Source of the DNA: Amphiduros pacificus
Lineage: Eukaryota > Annelida > Polychaeta > Phyllodocida > Hesionidae
Reading direction: 5' to 3'
Length of the DNA stretch: 64,000 nucleotides
Assembly: GCA_949316495.1 (NCBI GenBank)
Contig: OX439004.1
Location: forward strand, 54,468,159 to 54,532,158
In this document: piece after piece, positions 1 through 13,106 of the stretch
Numbering within the stretch: the stretch's first letter is position 1
Layout: the number at the start of each line of letters is the position of its first letter
The notes under the pieces: generated by a model
Database searches by the model: none
What the model was told of the DNA's origin: nothing
What the model saw: the letters and a program-made list of their open reading frames with translations, nothing else
Made by a program: the position numbers and the translations under genes

Positions 1-138
1 TTCTTTTCTTACTGCTCAATATTTGATTAATTGTTCTATAGTGTTTCTATACTAGTTGCATTTTATGACTTAATGGCTTTTCTAATATCGAAATGTGGCA
101 TCCTGTAATGTGGTGACGTTCCATTATTTCTATCTTAC

Positions 139-3100
139 CCTTGAGCTTGTATATGAAGGGAGTGAGCTGCTATTCCATAGCGGTCAAAATGGCCGCCGAA
201 TGAGGTGTTATACAGGGGCACTTTCTTCGTCTGCATCATTATGATTGGAGCAAAAGTTTCTCTCCATTTCTGAACCTAACATAAAAATAAAAGAAAATGT
301 TATAATCTTATCATTTCACTATTAAACACTTATTGTGACATAGGTAAATTAGATTCAATGATTAGTTTGTATTTAGGGACTTTAGTAATGATCAATTATC
401 ACTTGAGACAGGAGCTGGTTCTATTAACTAATCATGAATAGATGTTACCCTACTGCTCAGTCTGAAAACATGATATGAAATCTCCTTAATGCTCTTGTTT
501 CAGTTACTTATCAAATAGAATGTAAATATAAAAGTAATATTTACCATGAAATAATTATTCGCTCCTTTCCATTGATTAAATATTTCATTTTTTCGTGAAT
601 GATCATCAGACAAACTATTAATTTAAAAAATGTATTTATAAATGTACAATTAAAATTATTAGCTCTATATTCACTTAAAGGTAATCTGCGAGCTACATAT
701 CTTAATTAAGGTACATGTAAAATTATTGACTCTGACATTATCTATTTCACTCATAGGACGCATACATGTATTGTATTTCATAGCATGATGACAAAAATGT
801 AGAGAAAAATGGTATTCCACCTGGATTGTAAGACGAACAACAAGCATAGGGGTCTTGCAGTTCCCGTGAGGTTTATTCTTCACAATGAATTTAATGCATC
901 ATCCACACATTTTTCAAATAAGAATATTTTTATTCAAATAATTTAAAAAAATAAGAATATGCTTACTATATTGGCTGCAGTTGCCCCTCCTGGATCTGCC
1001 CCAGTAACTCGTGTTTATTCCAGGCAAATGGCACAGGGTCGGCGGTAAATGCAAACTCCATCAGTAACAGAACCTGAAATGTTAGACATTTTATTTTAGT
1101 TCGGTAGTTATTCTGTGACAATAGACTTGCTTATTTCAAAGTTTGAGTATGGGTCTTCTCTCCCATAGTTGGGTTCAGCGGGGGATGATAGAACGATGAT
1201 ATGGGATGTCTTGTTGGTATCTTGGTATTTGTGAGTGTGCATTTGACATATGTCCCATCAAAAATTCTATAAGTGCAGTAATACCAGTATCAGTGACAAC
1301 CGATGGACCAAGTTTGAAATTGCAATAAACATCACCAACAAAGATAGTGAAAGCGGTTGTCATTATTGTTGTAATAGCACAAATCAGACATTGATTTGAT
1401 AAACTCAGGTGACAGGGTGATACTTTAAAAGTAAATCATATCATATTGTAATATATTGATTGAGAAAATAATACTAACTATAACACTAACTATATCATGT
1501 TATTTTGATTTCAAAATATGCGTGATATTTTGCAAGTGGTTGTTCAATGGGGTTTTATTAAATAGCCAAGTTGTTAAATGGGTCTCCATTTTTCAGCTGC
1601 GAATGGTATGGGCCTGAATTGAGTTGGCCAATCTAACATATTCGTCTATGTTTAGGCCAAGAGCCCCACCCCCCAACCTATGAGTTTGAGTGCGCAGATG
1701 AAGCTTTGGCACAGATGTTTAGGAAATCTGCTAAGATGGTGCTGAAATTGTTTAAAAGGATGAAAACTCAAATCCCAAACTTGGGTGACAAGATTGTTAA
1801 TCCTTGTATATGGTTGCTTATTTTACTTTCATAACCTAACTGTGGATATTTCTATTGTGTACCATCCAATTCTTACATTTTATGTTTCAAGACTTACCCT
1901 AGCTTTATATTAAGTTCTGGCCAATTCCTAAAGCACTATAAGCGTGTCTGGTTTGAATGGTTATTTATTATTATATATGATCACATATTTATGATTTAGA
2001 CGATAATTCAGACAAGCTTACACCAGAGGCAAATTAAATAATTCTGACCATTGTATTTTGAGTGTGATAGTCTATGAAGTGCAGTAAGCATTGGTACATA
2101 TTGGCGCTGGGCACGCTCCTCATGGTACTCAGCAGGACATGAGATGTCACCACATTCTGGACAGCCACATTCCTCAGATACCCGGATGGGTAGATTGTCT
2201 GAAGCGAAAAAACAACAATAAATGATCGGGTAAAGTGCGGAACTTGCGTTTCGGTAATCACTGCTTTGCCAAGTGATATAACCTCAATCTATTGTTCCTA
2301 GCTCACGCGGTAATTTCTGTCATCTGGGTAATATCTTTCTAATAATCTCTGCAAAATGTATTTCTATTGCATACAAATTATCCTCAGATTAAACAATTTA
2401 TTTTTATCAAGATTAAAATGAAAAACTGATAATTGAATACAATGAGATAAAAACTGATATGAACTTTGTACTTGATTTATTTGCAAATAAACAAATAAAA
2501 ATTAAATGAGTGTGATATTGTCCTTCACTGGTTTCAGAGGCCATGTGATATTGTGCTAGGTGACATGGAGATAATATGGAGGTGACATGGAGATAATATG
2601 GAGGTGACATGCGGATAATATGGAGGTGACATGCAGATAATATGGAGGTAACATGCGGATAATATGGAGGTGACATGCAGATAATATGGAGATGACATGC
2701 AGATAATATAGAGATGACATGCAGATAATATAGAGATGACATGCAGATAATATGGAGGTGACATGCAGATGATATGAAGGTGACATGCAGATAATATGAA
2801 GGTGACATGCAGATAATATGGAGGTGACATGCAGATAATATGGAGGTGACATGCAGATAATATGGAGGTGACATGCAGATGATATGGAGATGACATGCAT
2901 ATAATATAAAGGTGACATGCAGATAATATGGAGGTGACATGCAGATGATATGGAGATGATATGCATATAATATAAAGGTGACATGCAGATAATATGGAGG
3001 TGACATGCGGATAATATGGAGGTGACATGCAGATAATATGGAGGTGACATGCAGATAATATAAAGGTGACATGCAGATAATATGGAGATGACATGCAGAT

Positions 3101-6100
3101 AATATGGAGGTGACATGCAGATAATATGGAGATGACATGCAGATAATATGGAGGTGACATGCAGATAATATGGAGGTGACATGCAGATAATATGGAGGTG
3201 ACATGCGGATAATATGGAGGTGACATGCAGATAATATGGAGGTGACATGCAGATAACATGGAGGTGACATGCAGATAATATGGAGGTGACATGCAGATAA
3301 TATGGAGGTGACATGCAGATAATATGGAGGTGACATGCAGATAGTATGGAGGTGACATGCAGATAATATGGAGGTGACATGCAGATAATATGGAGGTGAC
3401 ATGCAGATAATATGGAGGTGACATGCAGATAATATGGAGGTGACATGCAGATAGTATGGAGGTGACATGCAGATAATATGGAGGTGACACGTATGTGGCA
3501 CACAGGCCAATCACATGTGCCATGCAGTACGCATGCTCAGAGGCTAACGCCCATCGGTATTGTACATACAAATAATATGTAAGGTAAGAAATATGAAATA
3601 TAGCATTATTGTTATTTTGGATTGACCATTTCTGTGCTTCTGTCCAAATGCGTGACATCAGCGACCCATCCTTAACACATGGAACACTTATTCTTCTGAT
3701 GTACTTGCCAACTTGTGTTTTGATCTGGTCTGTTGCATTCACAAACAGTGCTGCCAAATATCACTTTACCATCATTGGCACTTGCTAGAATTTGGAACAA
3801 TACACCAAAAGTAACACTTAATTACTATCAATACAACTTATTTATAAGGAATTTTAAGATGTTTCCCAAATAATGGAATGTTCATATCATACATTCCATG
3901 CTTTGTGTGGAATACGATATTTTACAAAGGTGAAGAATTTAAAATATATATGCCTGTAGCAGTGATGGGGAAATAAACTTGCAATGTATTATATGCCTGG
4001 CGTTATATCACTTGGCAAAGCTGTCTGTGCCTTGCAGAAACGACTACAGCTTTGGTAACCTTAAATAGGACAAGAATGAATTACAAATCACTTGCTATAT
4101 TGTATGGGTATGAGTATACATGGTAGAGTGATGTACTTACTCCTGACTCGGACACCAGGTGCAGGTCCAGATTACTTTTAGTCAGAATTCTCTCATCATA
4201 ATACTTTGAAAGGTGTTGCATTGTATAAATCTGGACATCATCTTCCATATTAATATATACAGAGACAGACATAGGTCCCGGCCAGTTCCTCACCATAAGG
4301 ACAAGCCATTCAAGGTCATCTACAGCAATATCGCCCACAAGAGTCACATCTTTGTTTCTATAATTGTTTATGGAGTGCCAAACCTTGGACACTACTCTAT
4401 ATCTGTGCGTCTCTGTTTGAAGCGTGGCATATTCATCACAGGTATTTGTGTATTGTTTATTGTGACGATACTGGACCGAGGCCTGTGACGTCATGACCTG
4501 CAGCAGGCTCAGTTTGTGGTTCAGCTGCTCCTGTCTGACATGTGCTAATGAAACATGAACCTCATTATCAAACATGGGAGCTGGCGTTCCTGTAATAATA
4601 CATCATTCATTGAAATAATACAACTCATTCAAATAAGGAAATCAAATACTGAAGATGAAACATTAAGTCGTTTAGCTGGCTTAGATCCTCTGCCATTTAT
4701 ATGTCAACACAGTTTCATCTCAAATTATGTTCGAATAATTATGAATGGAGGCGTGATGGTCGTTATATGAGATATGGCGTCATAGCAACACATTGTTTCA
4801 CACAATAGATTCAAAATACTTTGATCCTATCATAGTTGCCAACTTCAGAACAGTGAAAAACTGAAGATTCATATTTTTTTTTATTGAAGTATTATACCAC
4901 ATTTTGGTATATTTAAAAAAAAAAATTCAGAATAGTTGCTCTTTTGAAGCTTACAATACCATCCACTCAAAATTACTTCAAATAAATCTGTTCATTTCTG
5001 TTCTGATTTATTCAATAATAGATATTATGAAAAAAGAAAAAACGCATCTTCCAAACCTTTTACTTTTTTAAGTATTATACCACATTTTGGTTTTTTTTTT
5101 AAAGAAAAATTCAGAATAGTTGCTCTTTTGAAGATTACAATACCATCCACTCAAAATTACTTTAAAAAATTCACGCTAGGAATATTTATATCCAACTCTG
5201 AAAGAAAATATACTTATTAGGTGAATGTCAGAAAGTGACTGTTAATTTTATTTTTTTCTTATCAAGTGATCAAAAAGAGGTTTGATCTATTTAAAGTCAT
5301 CACCAGAATACTTAAGGACATGTAACTAAAATGATATTGGTGATTTTTTCTTCCTATTTTACATAATATTTCTGTAATTTCTGTGATGGAAACAAACATG
5401 TGTCCAGAAGTAGTTCTCCATTTCACAGATAGACACCTTCACCCAAATGTTTTTGTAAAATGATATAGAATTCTTTACAAAAATATTGTATTCTTCAATC
5501 TGAAGCATATAACACCAAGAGATACATTGGGCAATTGTGTGTTCTTTTGGTACAAGTTAAGGCACATTAGGTCATTTGTATGTTCTTTTAGAAATTGTTC
5601 CATACTGTTAAAGATAATATATTATTTGGCCAGCCGATTTTCTCTGCAAAACAACTTTTATTAGTTTTGAGGGTTTATTTTATTTTCTTACCAAAACAAT
5701 GTTCCCTCACATCAAATAGGTTAAACCTGTTACAATTAAGGTAAACTTGTTGCAAATAGTGTTGGTATGTTATAGAGTGTAGGCTTGGTATAAATAGTTC
5801 GAGCTGTAATAGTGTTAGCTTGTTACTATGAGAGAAAGCTTACTTCAAATAGTATGGGACTGTCATAAAGAGTATGGGCTTGTTATGAATAGCCCAAACT
5901 TGATACAAATAGCGCACATCTGTTATGAATAGTTTAAGCTGATTACTGATAGTGTGGGCCAGTTATAAATAGTATAAGCTTGTTATAAATAGTGTTAGCA
6001 TGGCATTTATAGTAAGGACCAGTTATAAATAGTGTCCATAAATAGTATATTTACGTTTGTTATAAATAGTGTAAGCTTGTTATTAATAGTGTTAGCTTAT

Positions 6101-9100
6101 TACTAATATCTTGGAGTAATTATAAATGGAGGCGCAACGGCTGTTATTTGAGCTATGGCGTCATAGCAACACATTGTTTCACACAATGGATTCAAAATAC
6201 TTTAATCCTATCATAGTTGCCGACTTCAGAACAGTGAAAAATTGAAGATTCATATTTTTAAAAAATTAATTGGCCAAAGTTTTATTGAAGTATTATACCA
6301 CATTTTGGTATATTTTAAAAGAAAAAATCAGAATAGTTGCTCTTTTGAAGTTTACAATACCATCCACTCAAAATTACTTCAAATAAATCTGTTCATTTCT
6401 GTTCTGATTTTTCAATAATAGATATTATGAAAAAAAGAAAAATGCGTCTTCCAAACCTTTTATTTTTTATACATGTTTATAAAAAATGTGTCACTATTCA
6501 TATTACTTTTTAAAACTTTTAAAACAAAATATTGTTAAAACTTTTAAAACAAAATATTGTTAATGATATAGCATTTATGAAATTCTTGTTGCAATTTTTT
6601 ATTGTTATTTTTTGTTGATTTTAAATAATGACATGATATGTATTAGGTCAATTTATTTATAACAGCGCATATATTGGCAGGGCTATAAATTACATTTTCT
6701 GTTAGTATTTTTTTCACTGAACAAAGTGGTATATTTTTCTAAGTTGCCAATTTATGCGCCAATGACTAAAAATAAACTGGAAAGAAAACATGACAATAAA
6801 ACATGTGGTTTCCTTAGTATCTGAGGTCGTAATAACAATTTTAATACATTTTCATAACTTTGATAAGAATGTACAAATCTTATCATAAAATCGTCCAAAC
6901 TTAGAGCACAGAAATAAAATTTATGTTCCCATAATCTGTATAAAAAACAAACATTTCATTTGCGAGCAATATGTTTAACTCTAAATCATGGTTTTGATGA
7001 CTTAAAATAGCTCTGAAAAAAAATAACATCAAAACTTTCATATCTTGCACCTATATAGCGTCATCATAACAAAGGCCATGGCAGCAACTATGACGTCCCT
7101 TTTTGACCTTGCGACGTTGCACCTCCATTTATAATTACTCCAAGGTTTGGATAATATATAAAGAATGACAGATATCAGAGGAGACATTCTGAATCATGCA
7201 AACAACCTTTTTCTCCCCTAAATCTAGATTTTCACAACGATGTGCAGATTATTTTTTAAACATGACCATTTTAAAGTTATAAACAACATTGTGAGCACTC
7301 ACTCAAAAATTAACAGGTCAACTCTAGATTGTTGTGGATTTATTATGAAATTGAATGGTTTGTACTATTTCAGTTATAAAATTATTTACATTTAATACAA
7401 TTTCTGTTTTCAGCAAAACTACTACGGGAAATAAACTTCAGAGCTGATTTTCGGGCTTGAATACTGTGGCTAGTTACCCATCCAGAATAATAACTTAGAT
7501 ACATTTATAATCATAGCTAGGAATATTTATATCCAACTCTGAAAGAAAATATACTTATTAGGTGAATGTCAGAAAGTGACTGTTAATTTTATTTTTTTCT
7601 TATCAAGTGATCAAAAAGAGGTTTGATCTATTTAAAGTCATCACCATGCAGAATACTTAAGGACATGTAACTAAAATGATATTGGTGATTTTTTCTTCCT
7701 ATTTTACATAATATTTCTGTAATTTCTGTGATGGAAACAAACATGTGTCCAGAAGTAGTTCTCAATTTCACAGGTAGACACCTTCACCCAAAAGTTTTTG
7801 TAAAACGATATAGAATTATTTACAAAAATCAAAGAATTCCCACTGAAGATAAAATAAATGTCATTGTTCACATTGAAAGAATGAAAACAAACATGCTTAA
7901 TAAAGGATATGTTGCAGATACAGATAAATATTTTTGTAATCTTTTAGCATTACCGTCACTTTCACAAAGGTAGAAAAACAAGATACAGCACTTTTTTTGC
8001 TTCACTAGAGCATCTAAAACAATTATATGTCAAAGTGAAGTCATCTTGCAGAAACCTGTAATTTGAAGTGAAGTAGGAATGAACAGACCTTCAATTGAAA
8101 TAAAAAGCAAATTTGCAAGGATCTACTTTCAGAGAATGTGTATCAAGGCAGTTGGTCTGTATAGATATATATTATAGCAAGCTTTACATATATAGCTTGA
8201 ATGCAAATGATGTTGGGTGTAAATTAATGACAGTTTTTGAACAATCAGTGATAGTTTGTTTTAACCCACACATGCAATAACCTTTAGAGCATGTTATGGT
8301 CGGTCCTATACCTGAATTCCATCACTGCAATTCCAAAACTTTAAGTAATCACCAATACTATTTCATTTTCATACTAAATATATTCTGGTGATGATCATGA
8401 ATATATTGAAGCTCTTTATTAACGGTAAATATGTATAAATATTCAGTTTTCCACCATCCAGCTAAAGAGATTAAACTGAAACCAGTGTTGGTATTTGTTG
8501 GGACTGTGTTTATGCGGATCCTCGCCCTTTTTTATTAGATAGCAGTTTACAAATAGTATAAACAATCAATTTCTGACAATCTACTAAATTTGATTCCTGA
8601 CTTTAATATCAAAGTTTTAAAATGGTCTTTCAAGAGGGGCATTTATCACAGCAGTTTCTCATAACAATTGCCATTTCAAACACTTGTTATTGTCATCTAG
8701 ATATAAGTGTTGATGCTCTGGTATCGATCAGTAAAGGTTTTACGGCTAGATAGTTGTTATTTGAATTAAACATGGAAGTTATTTGAGTAATGATATATCA
8801 GGTCTACGGACACAATTAGCATGTTAGTCTTACCTGGTTTGGAAACGATGGTTTGTGTCTTATACGAGTAGACGGGCACGTACATCATAATGTAAGTTCG
8901 ATGTAAAGCAGCTATCACCAAGGTCATCACTACAGCTAACACTAATAATGCAGGCAGCAGAGGGACTCTTAAATAAATATTCAAATTTGAAAATATGCTA
9001 AAATAAGTATTCAAATCGAGTTTGAAAATTAGGAAAAATTACTGTGCTTAGCCATGCGGATTTTATGCACACATTATTGAGGAGATGTTGAGATTTGCAT

Positions 9101-9287
9101 TGTGATGTTTGATTGGGCCCAATACATTGTGTAATTGTTTATATGAATTTATATAATGAGTAGAGCTCACAGTCAAGATTACTGTGTCAACTTACCCATA
9201 TCCAGTTCTGTTCTGTAGTTGGTGTTTTACTCTCGACCTGTATATCTCAATGTAATGTTCCTGGTTAGTTGCGCATTGAGTTTCCAT
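139..9287 (-). CDS. GT49-family glycosyltransferase (B4GAT1/LARGE-like), partial at left edge
   Basis: Seven coding exons on the minus strand join in phase: 9287-9196, 8967-8834, 4589-4141, 2198-2049, 1073-967, 614-545 and 275-139, giving 379 residues before the gene leaves the window. All are bounded by AG acceptors and GT donors. The protein starts METQCATNQE, has one membrane segment at about residues 33-52 (LLPALLVLAVVMTLVIAAL), then a stem and a Golgi-type lumenal domain, that is, type II topology. Family signatures in order: DDLEWLVLMVRNWPGPMSVS, then YPSGYLRNVAVQNV (human B4GAT1 has YPGNVLRNLA), then KHELLGQIQEGQLQPIY (human GEVRPFYY region), then KWRETFAPIIM with VPLYNTSFGGHFDRYG (human WQDPWEPF and VPTFDERFRQYG). 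In humans this family adds glucuronate in dystroglycan glycan synthesis. Odd point: the metal-binding DxD position (human DVD) reads T-M-R at residues 250-252, so normal catalysis is doubtful. An acceptor sits one base before the ATG, so an unlocated 5' UTR exon lies upstream. Family sure; enzyme activity unsure. Confidence 0.5.
2558..3489. repeat. 22-bp minisatellite inside the GT49 intron
   Basis: About 42 head-to-tail copies of a 22-bp unit (ggtgacatgcagataatatg plus ga) with few substitutions. It lies in the intron between the 4589-4141 and 2198-2049 coding exons. The unit has no stop in several minus-strand frames, which creates long artificial reading frames of the CHLHIICMSPPYYLHV type. 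Confidence 0.5.
4736..5170. mobile_element. Partial copy of the TIR element at 6110-7144
   Basis: Starting at aattatgaatggaggcgtga, about 250 bp matches the left part of the element at 6110-7144 (shared tracts catagcaacacattgtttca and tattataccacattttggta). A second stretch of the same sequence recurs at about 5064-5165, so an internal segment was duplicated locally. No right inverted end is present, so this copy is incomplete. It lies in the GT49 gene's second intron, between the membrane exon and the 449-bp exon. Confidence 0.5.
5173..5487. repeat. Duplicated intronic segment, copy 1
   Basis: About 315 bp beginning ctaggaatatttatatccaa is nearly identical to 7511-7829, with a few substitutions and a small indel. 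The 2338-bp offset does not match the offset between the neighbouring TIR-element copies, so this is not one simple tandem duplication. It may itself be a dispersed repeat. Confidence 0.5.
5715..6108. repeat. Degenerate ~22-bp tandem repeats
   Basis: Diverged head-to-tail units built around gtgttagcttgttataaata (variants with gggcc, ggacc and tagca). They are much less uniform than the array at 2558-3489. They abut the left inverted terminus of the element that starts at 6110. Confidence 0.5.
6110..7144. mobile_element. Non-coding DNA element with 30-bp terminal inverted repeats
   Basis: The left end 6110-6139 begins CTTGGAGTAATTATAAATGG. The right end 7115-7144 is its reverse complement, with about one mismatch in 30. 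The 1035-bp interior is AT-rich with no long reading frame, so it is a non-autonomous DNA transposon or large MITE. I see no clear target-site duplication, so the superfamily is not assigned. A partial relative lies at 4736-5170. Confidence 0.5.
7511..7829. repeat. Duplicated intronic segment, copy 2
   Basis: Near-identical to 5173-5487. It overlaps an 81-codon plus-strand frame (7728-7973, MMETNMCPEV) that I do not recognise and do not call as a gene. Confidence 0.5.
7830..8833. other. Intronic sequence without recognised features
   Basis: AT-rich remainder of the GT49 intron between the 8967-8834 membrane exon and the repeats. I see no exon with splice sites and no repeat structure here. 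Confidence 0.5.
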
Positions 9288-9288
9288 T

Positions 9289-10070
9289 CTGAAATTTGCA
9301 AGAATTTATACAAAAACAGTAGCACCTGTATTTATACACATTTCTTAGTTATAAATGACTACTAATTGTGTGCCCCGTGGCTGTGTTTAATCAGTCTGCA
9401 CAATGACTCCACGCCCCAGGATAGCATAGGTAGCCTACCTGTACTTTTACCTTGTGATCATGCGTCTATCCATATTCCTTCCTATTGCATATATGTAACA
9501 CACTCTTTACAGTATAATTTCTAGAATGGATGTAACACTGCAGCGTTTTTGCATCACGCGATGCAAATAATCAGTTGATTATGAAGTAAATTCAGTTCGC
9601 TATTAAGCTGTACAAGTGCCTGGTGCAATTGCTTCACGTTGCTAGGGCGACATATAAACAGTAGCGGACGATATATATAGGCACACAACAGAAAGTGAAA
9701 GTGAATCAACATTTCTTTTCAGATAAATGAATTATTATGGACAGATAGGAGAGTTATCAAAGTATGAGAAATGTTACAGCCTCATCACTGACGCAATTGT
9801 GAGTCGCATATGGTTTAGTAACACCAAATTCCTGTGTTAGCAATATTTAAAATAAATTTAATTTATCAGATTTATACAATATGTTTTCACTAGATACAAT
9901 AAGTCAAACTATTGTATTTAAGAATATTTGCAACTCATGGTCGACTTTCACAGTATTTGGTCATAAGGGCGGTTTACAAGCACACTAGTTTTATTCATGC
10001 AAAATATTTAGTAATGAATTCAATGAGTCTTACTCAGCCTGAATAAAATAGTTGAGATTCATTTGTGAAA
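9289..10070. other. Upstream region of the GT49 gene
   Basis: It should contain the 5' UTR exon(s) and promoter of the minus-strand GT49 gene, because a splice acceptor (9289-9291) directly precedes the ATG. I could not place a first exon or a TATA box with confidence. Confidence 0.5.
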
Positions 10071-11706
10071 AGCTGAATGAGCATCAGACAATATTAAGTC
10101 AGACAACATTAAAACAGGACACCTGAATGAGCATCAGACAATATTAAGTCAGACAACATTAAAACAGGACAGCTGAATGAGCATCAGACAATATTAAGTC
10201 AGACAACATTAAAACAGGACAACTGAATGAGCATCAGACAATATTAAGTCAGACAACATTAAAACAGGAGACCTGAATGAGCATCAGACGATATTAAGTC
10301 AGACAACATTAAAACAGGACAGCTGAATGAGCATCAGGCAACATTAAGTCAGGACAGCTGAATGAGCATCAGACAATATTAAGTCAGACAACATTAAAAC
10401 AGGACAGCTGAATGAGCATCAGACAATATTAAGTCAGACAACATTAAAACAGGACAGATGAATGAGCATCAGACAATATTAAAACAGGACAGCTGAATGA
10501 GCATCAGACAACATTAAAACAGGACAGCTGAATGAGCATCAGGCAACATTAAGACAGGACAGCTGAATGAGCATCAGACAACATTAAAACAGGACAATTG
10601 AATGAGCATCAGACAATATTAAGTCAGACAATATTAAAACAGGACAGCTGAATGAGCATCAGGCAACATTAAAACAGGACAGCTGAATGAGCATCAGACA
10701 ATATTAAGTCAGACAACATTAAAACAGGACAGCTGAATGAGCATCAGACAATATTAAGTCAGACAACATTAAAACAGGACAGCTGAATGAGCATCAGACA
10801 ATATTAAGTCAGACAACATTAAAACAGGACAGCTGAATGAGCATCAGGCAACATTAAGTCAGGACAGCTGAATGAGTATCAGACAACATTAAGTCAGGAC
10901 AGCTGAATGAGCATCAGGCAACATTAAGACAGGACAGCTGAATGAGCATCAGACAACATTAAAACAGGACAATTGAATGAGCATCAGACAATATTACGTC
11001 AGACAACATTAAAACAGGACAACTGAATGAGCATCAGACAATATTAAAACAGGACAGCTGAATGAGTATCAGACAACATTAAGTCAGGACAGCTGAATGA
11101 GCATCAGGCAACATTAAGACAGGACAGCTGAATGAGCATCAGACAACATTAAAACAGGACAATTGAATGAGCATCAGACAATATTAAGTCAGACAATATT
11201 AAAACAGGACAGCTGAATGAGCATCAGGCAACATTAAAACAGGACAGCTGAATGAGCATCAGACAATATTAAGTCAGACAACATTAAAACAGGACAGCTG
11301 AATGAGCATCAGACAATATTAAGTCAGACAACATTAAAACAGGACAGCTGAATGAGCATCAGACAATATTAAGTCAGACAACATTAAAACAGGACAGCTG
11401 AATGAGCATCAGGCAACATTAAGTCAGGACAGCTGAATGAGCATCAGGCAACATTAAGACAGGACAGCTGAATGAGCATCAGACAACATTAAAACAGGAC
11501 AATTGAATGAGCATCAGACAATATTACGTCAGACAACATTAAAACAGGACAACTGAATGAGCATCAGACAACATTAAAACAGGACAACTGAATGAGCATC
11601 AGACAACATTAAAACAGGACAGCTGAATGAGCATCAGGCAACATTAAAACAGGACAACTGAATGAGTATCAGACAAAATTAAGCCAGGACAGCTGAATGA
11701 GCATCT
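10071..11706. repeat. Compound 50/35-bp minisatellite with higher-order structure
   Basis: About 35-40 units start with agctgaatgagcatcagaca. Two length classes alternate: a 50-bp unit (with atattaagtcagacaacatt) and a 35-bp unit lacking the middle 15 bp. Marker variants such as aattgaatgagcatcagaca recur at offsets of about 530-565 bp (for example 10596 and 11161, 10971 and 11501). Blocks of many units were therefore duplicated together. Confidence 0.5.
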
Positions 11707-12840
11707 GAGACGGATTGCCAAACTTTGATAATTGAGTTTTTGTTCTCTCAAGCCAGTTCTCCATGATTTGGTATCAATTTTTCAAAGTTGTTATCAAAGC
11801 TGTTGTTGTCTGTCTATTATCGTGTTCAAATCTATGTAAAAACAAAATTCTTTGCCATAGTTAAAAAAGGTTGCGCTGTCATAAGCGCATAGTACATGCA
11901 CGTAGGTTGCTAATACAAATAAACAAACAAACAAAAACAAACCTTTGGACAGATATTATGGAGCAGGAACTGGCAATTGGTGATTCAATATGAGGAGGGG
12001 GTATATCCTCTCAGTATTGAAAGGAAATGGATTCTTTGCATGTAATCTTCCCCCTGCACGAAGATTCCAAAGTTTGTGTGTATCGATCGTGAAAGACTAG
12101 GCTCAAAAATGCATGTTAAAAACCATTATGGACTGCCATTGGTTCTGTTTCAAAATTTGTAAGCATTATGAACATTATGAAAGTGCTGACCAGTGTTTGC
12201 ATTAGACTCTGTACATGAACTTGAACTGAACAATGCTGTATAATCAAGAATCCATGCTGACAGAGAGAACCATTTCTGTAAACTGCTCAAGCATCGATTG
12301 ATTACAAATCAAATCACTCGCAACACGAATCCATCAAACTCAAGTATTTAGACTTGGTTTAACAATGCGTGTGTGTAGATCGTAAGTATCCTAGAGACGA
12401 GGTAGACAACGATCACAGTCCCTGGCCTTGGTTTAACAATGCTTTAGATGAAAGGGACCTGTTTGTCTGTTTGGGTAGACTGTCTCCAGGATGTCAGCTC
12501 TAAGGCCTAAAGCGAGACAAATAAACACTGGATATGGATTTATACTTCGCCTGAACACCGTCCTTCTTAGTATAAAGCAAATAAAGGCCGGCTACCGGTG
12601 GCACTAAATGCCCTAATATTTTTAAAGAGTGATTATTGGCATAACGTTTGCATTATCCTAAAGACAAAAACCACATCTTTTAATACTCAGTCATATAATA
12701 CCGGAGTTAGAAAAAAAATAAGTGGCATGTATTCACCTTCCTTGCATCCTGACTGAACTACCGGGATTTAAAACATGCAACACAGCCGAGCTCTATTATG
12801 TATAATCATAAACAATGTTAAGGCCGCATTAGATCAGATA
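11707..12840. other. No recognised features
   Basis: AT-rich sequence without a convincing reading frame, repeat array or RNA gene. Short open frames here look like chance. Confidence 0.5.
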
Positions 12841-12844
12841 GAGC

Positions 12845-13106
12845 CTGTCACCAGGACTCAATGCCATACCCTTTTCGAAATGTCTGGGGATCTTTCTTTT
12901 GTATTATCACATAGACATGATAACATAAACTACAGACTTCGATAACTAGATATGGCGCATTGTCTGAATTGAGAACAGAACTTAGTAGTAAATATCCATC
13001 TTTCCCGACCACACAGCATGATCGGAGTACTTTTCCCAAGCGGGATTAAGACCCCAGACCTTGTTAGAGATAGAGGTGTTAGCAACTGAGCCACGTCCCG
13101 ACTCCC
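12845..13106 (-). mobile_element. tRNA-derived SINE (minus strand)
   Basis: Read on the minus strand, the sequence starting near 13106 has a tRNA-like head. An A-box-like ACGTGGCTCAGTTGCT lies at about 13078-13093, and a B-box-like GGGGTCTTAATCCCG at 13041-13055. The spacing suits a Pol III type 2 promoter. The B box departs from GGTTCGAATCC and no tRNA cloverleaf closes, so this is a SINE copy rather than a tRNA gene. The 3' limit is approximate. Confidence 0.5.

Noticed and set aside
671-883. Minus-strand frame between GT49 exons
   Set aside because: Every acceptor tried here makes a stop with the TA left by the previous exon. The exon at 614-545 fits phase and family instead.
1175-1363. 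Minus-strand frame between two GT49 exons
   Set aside because: The exons at 2198-2049 and 1073-967 join in phase 0 and their product aligns continuously with the family, leaving no room for it.
2413-3757. Three overlapping minus-strand reading frames of 315-407 codons with CHLHIICMSPPYYLHV repeats
   Set aside because: They are translations of the 22-bp minisatellite; all frames are open because the unit lacks stops. The non-repeat start (MAALFVNATDQIK) has no family that I recognise, and the GT49 exons on either side already join in phase without it.
10071-11706. CRISPR-like array
   Set aside because: Direct tandem repeat without unique spacers, in animal DNA.
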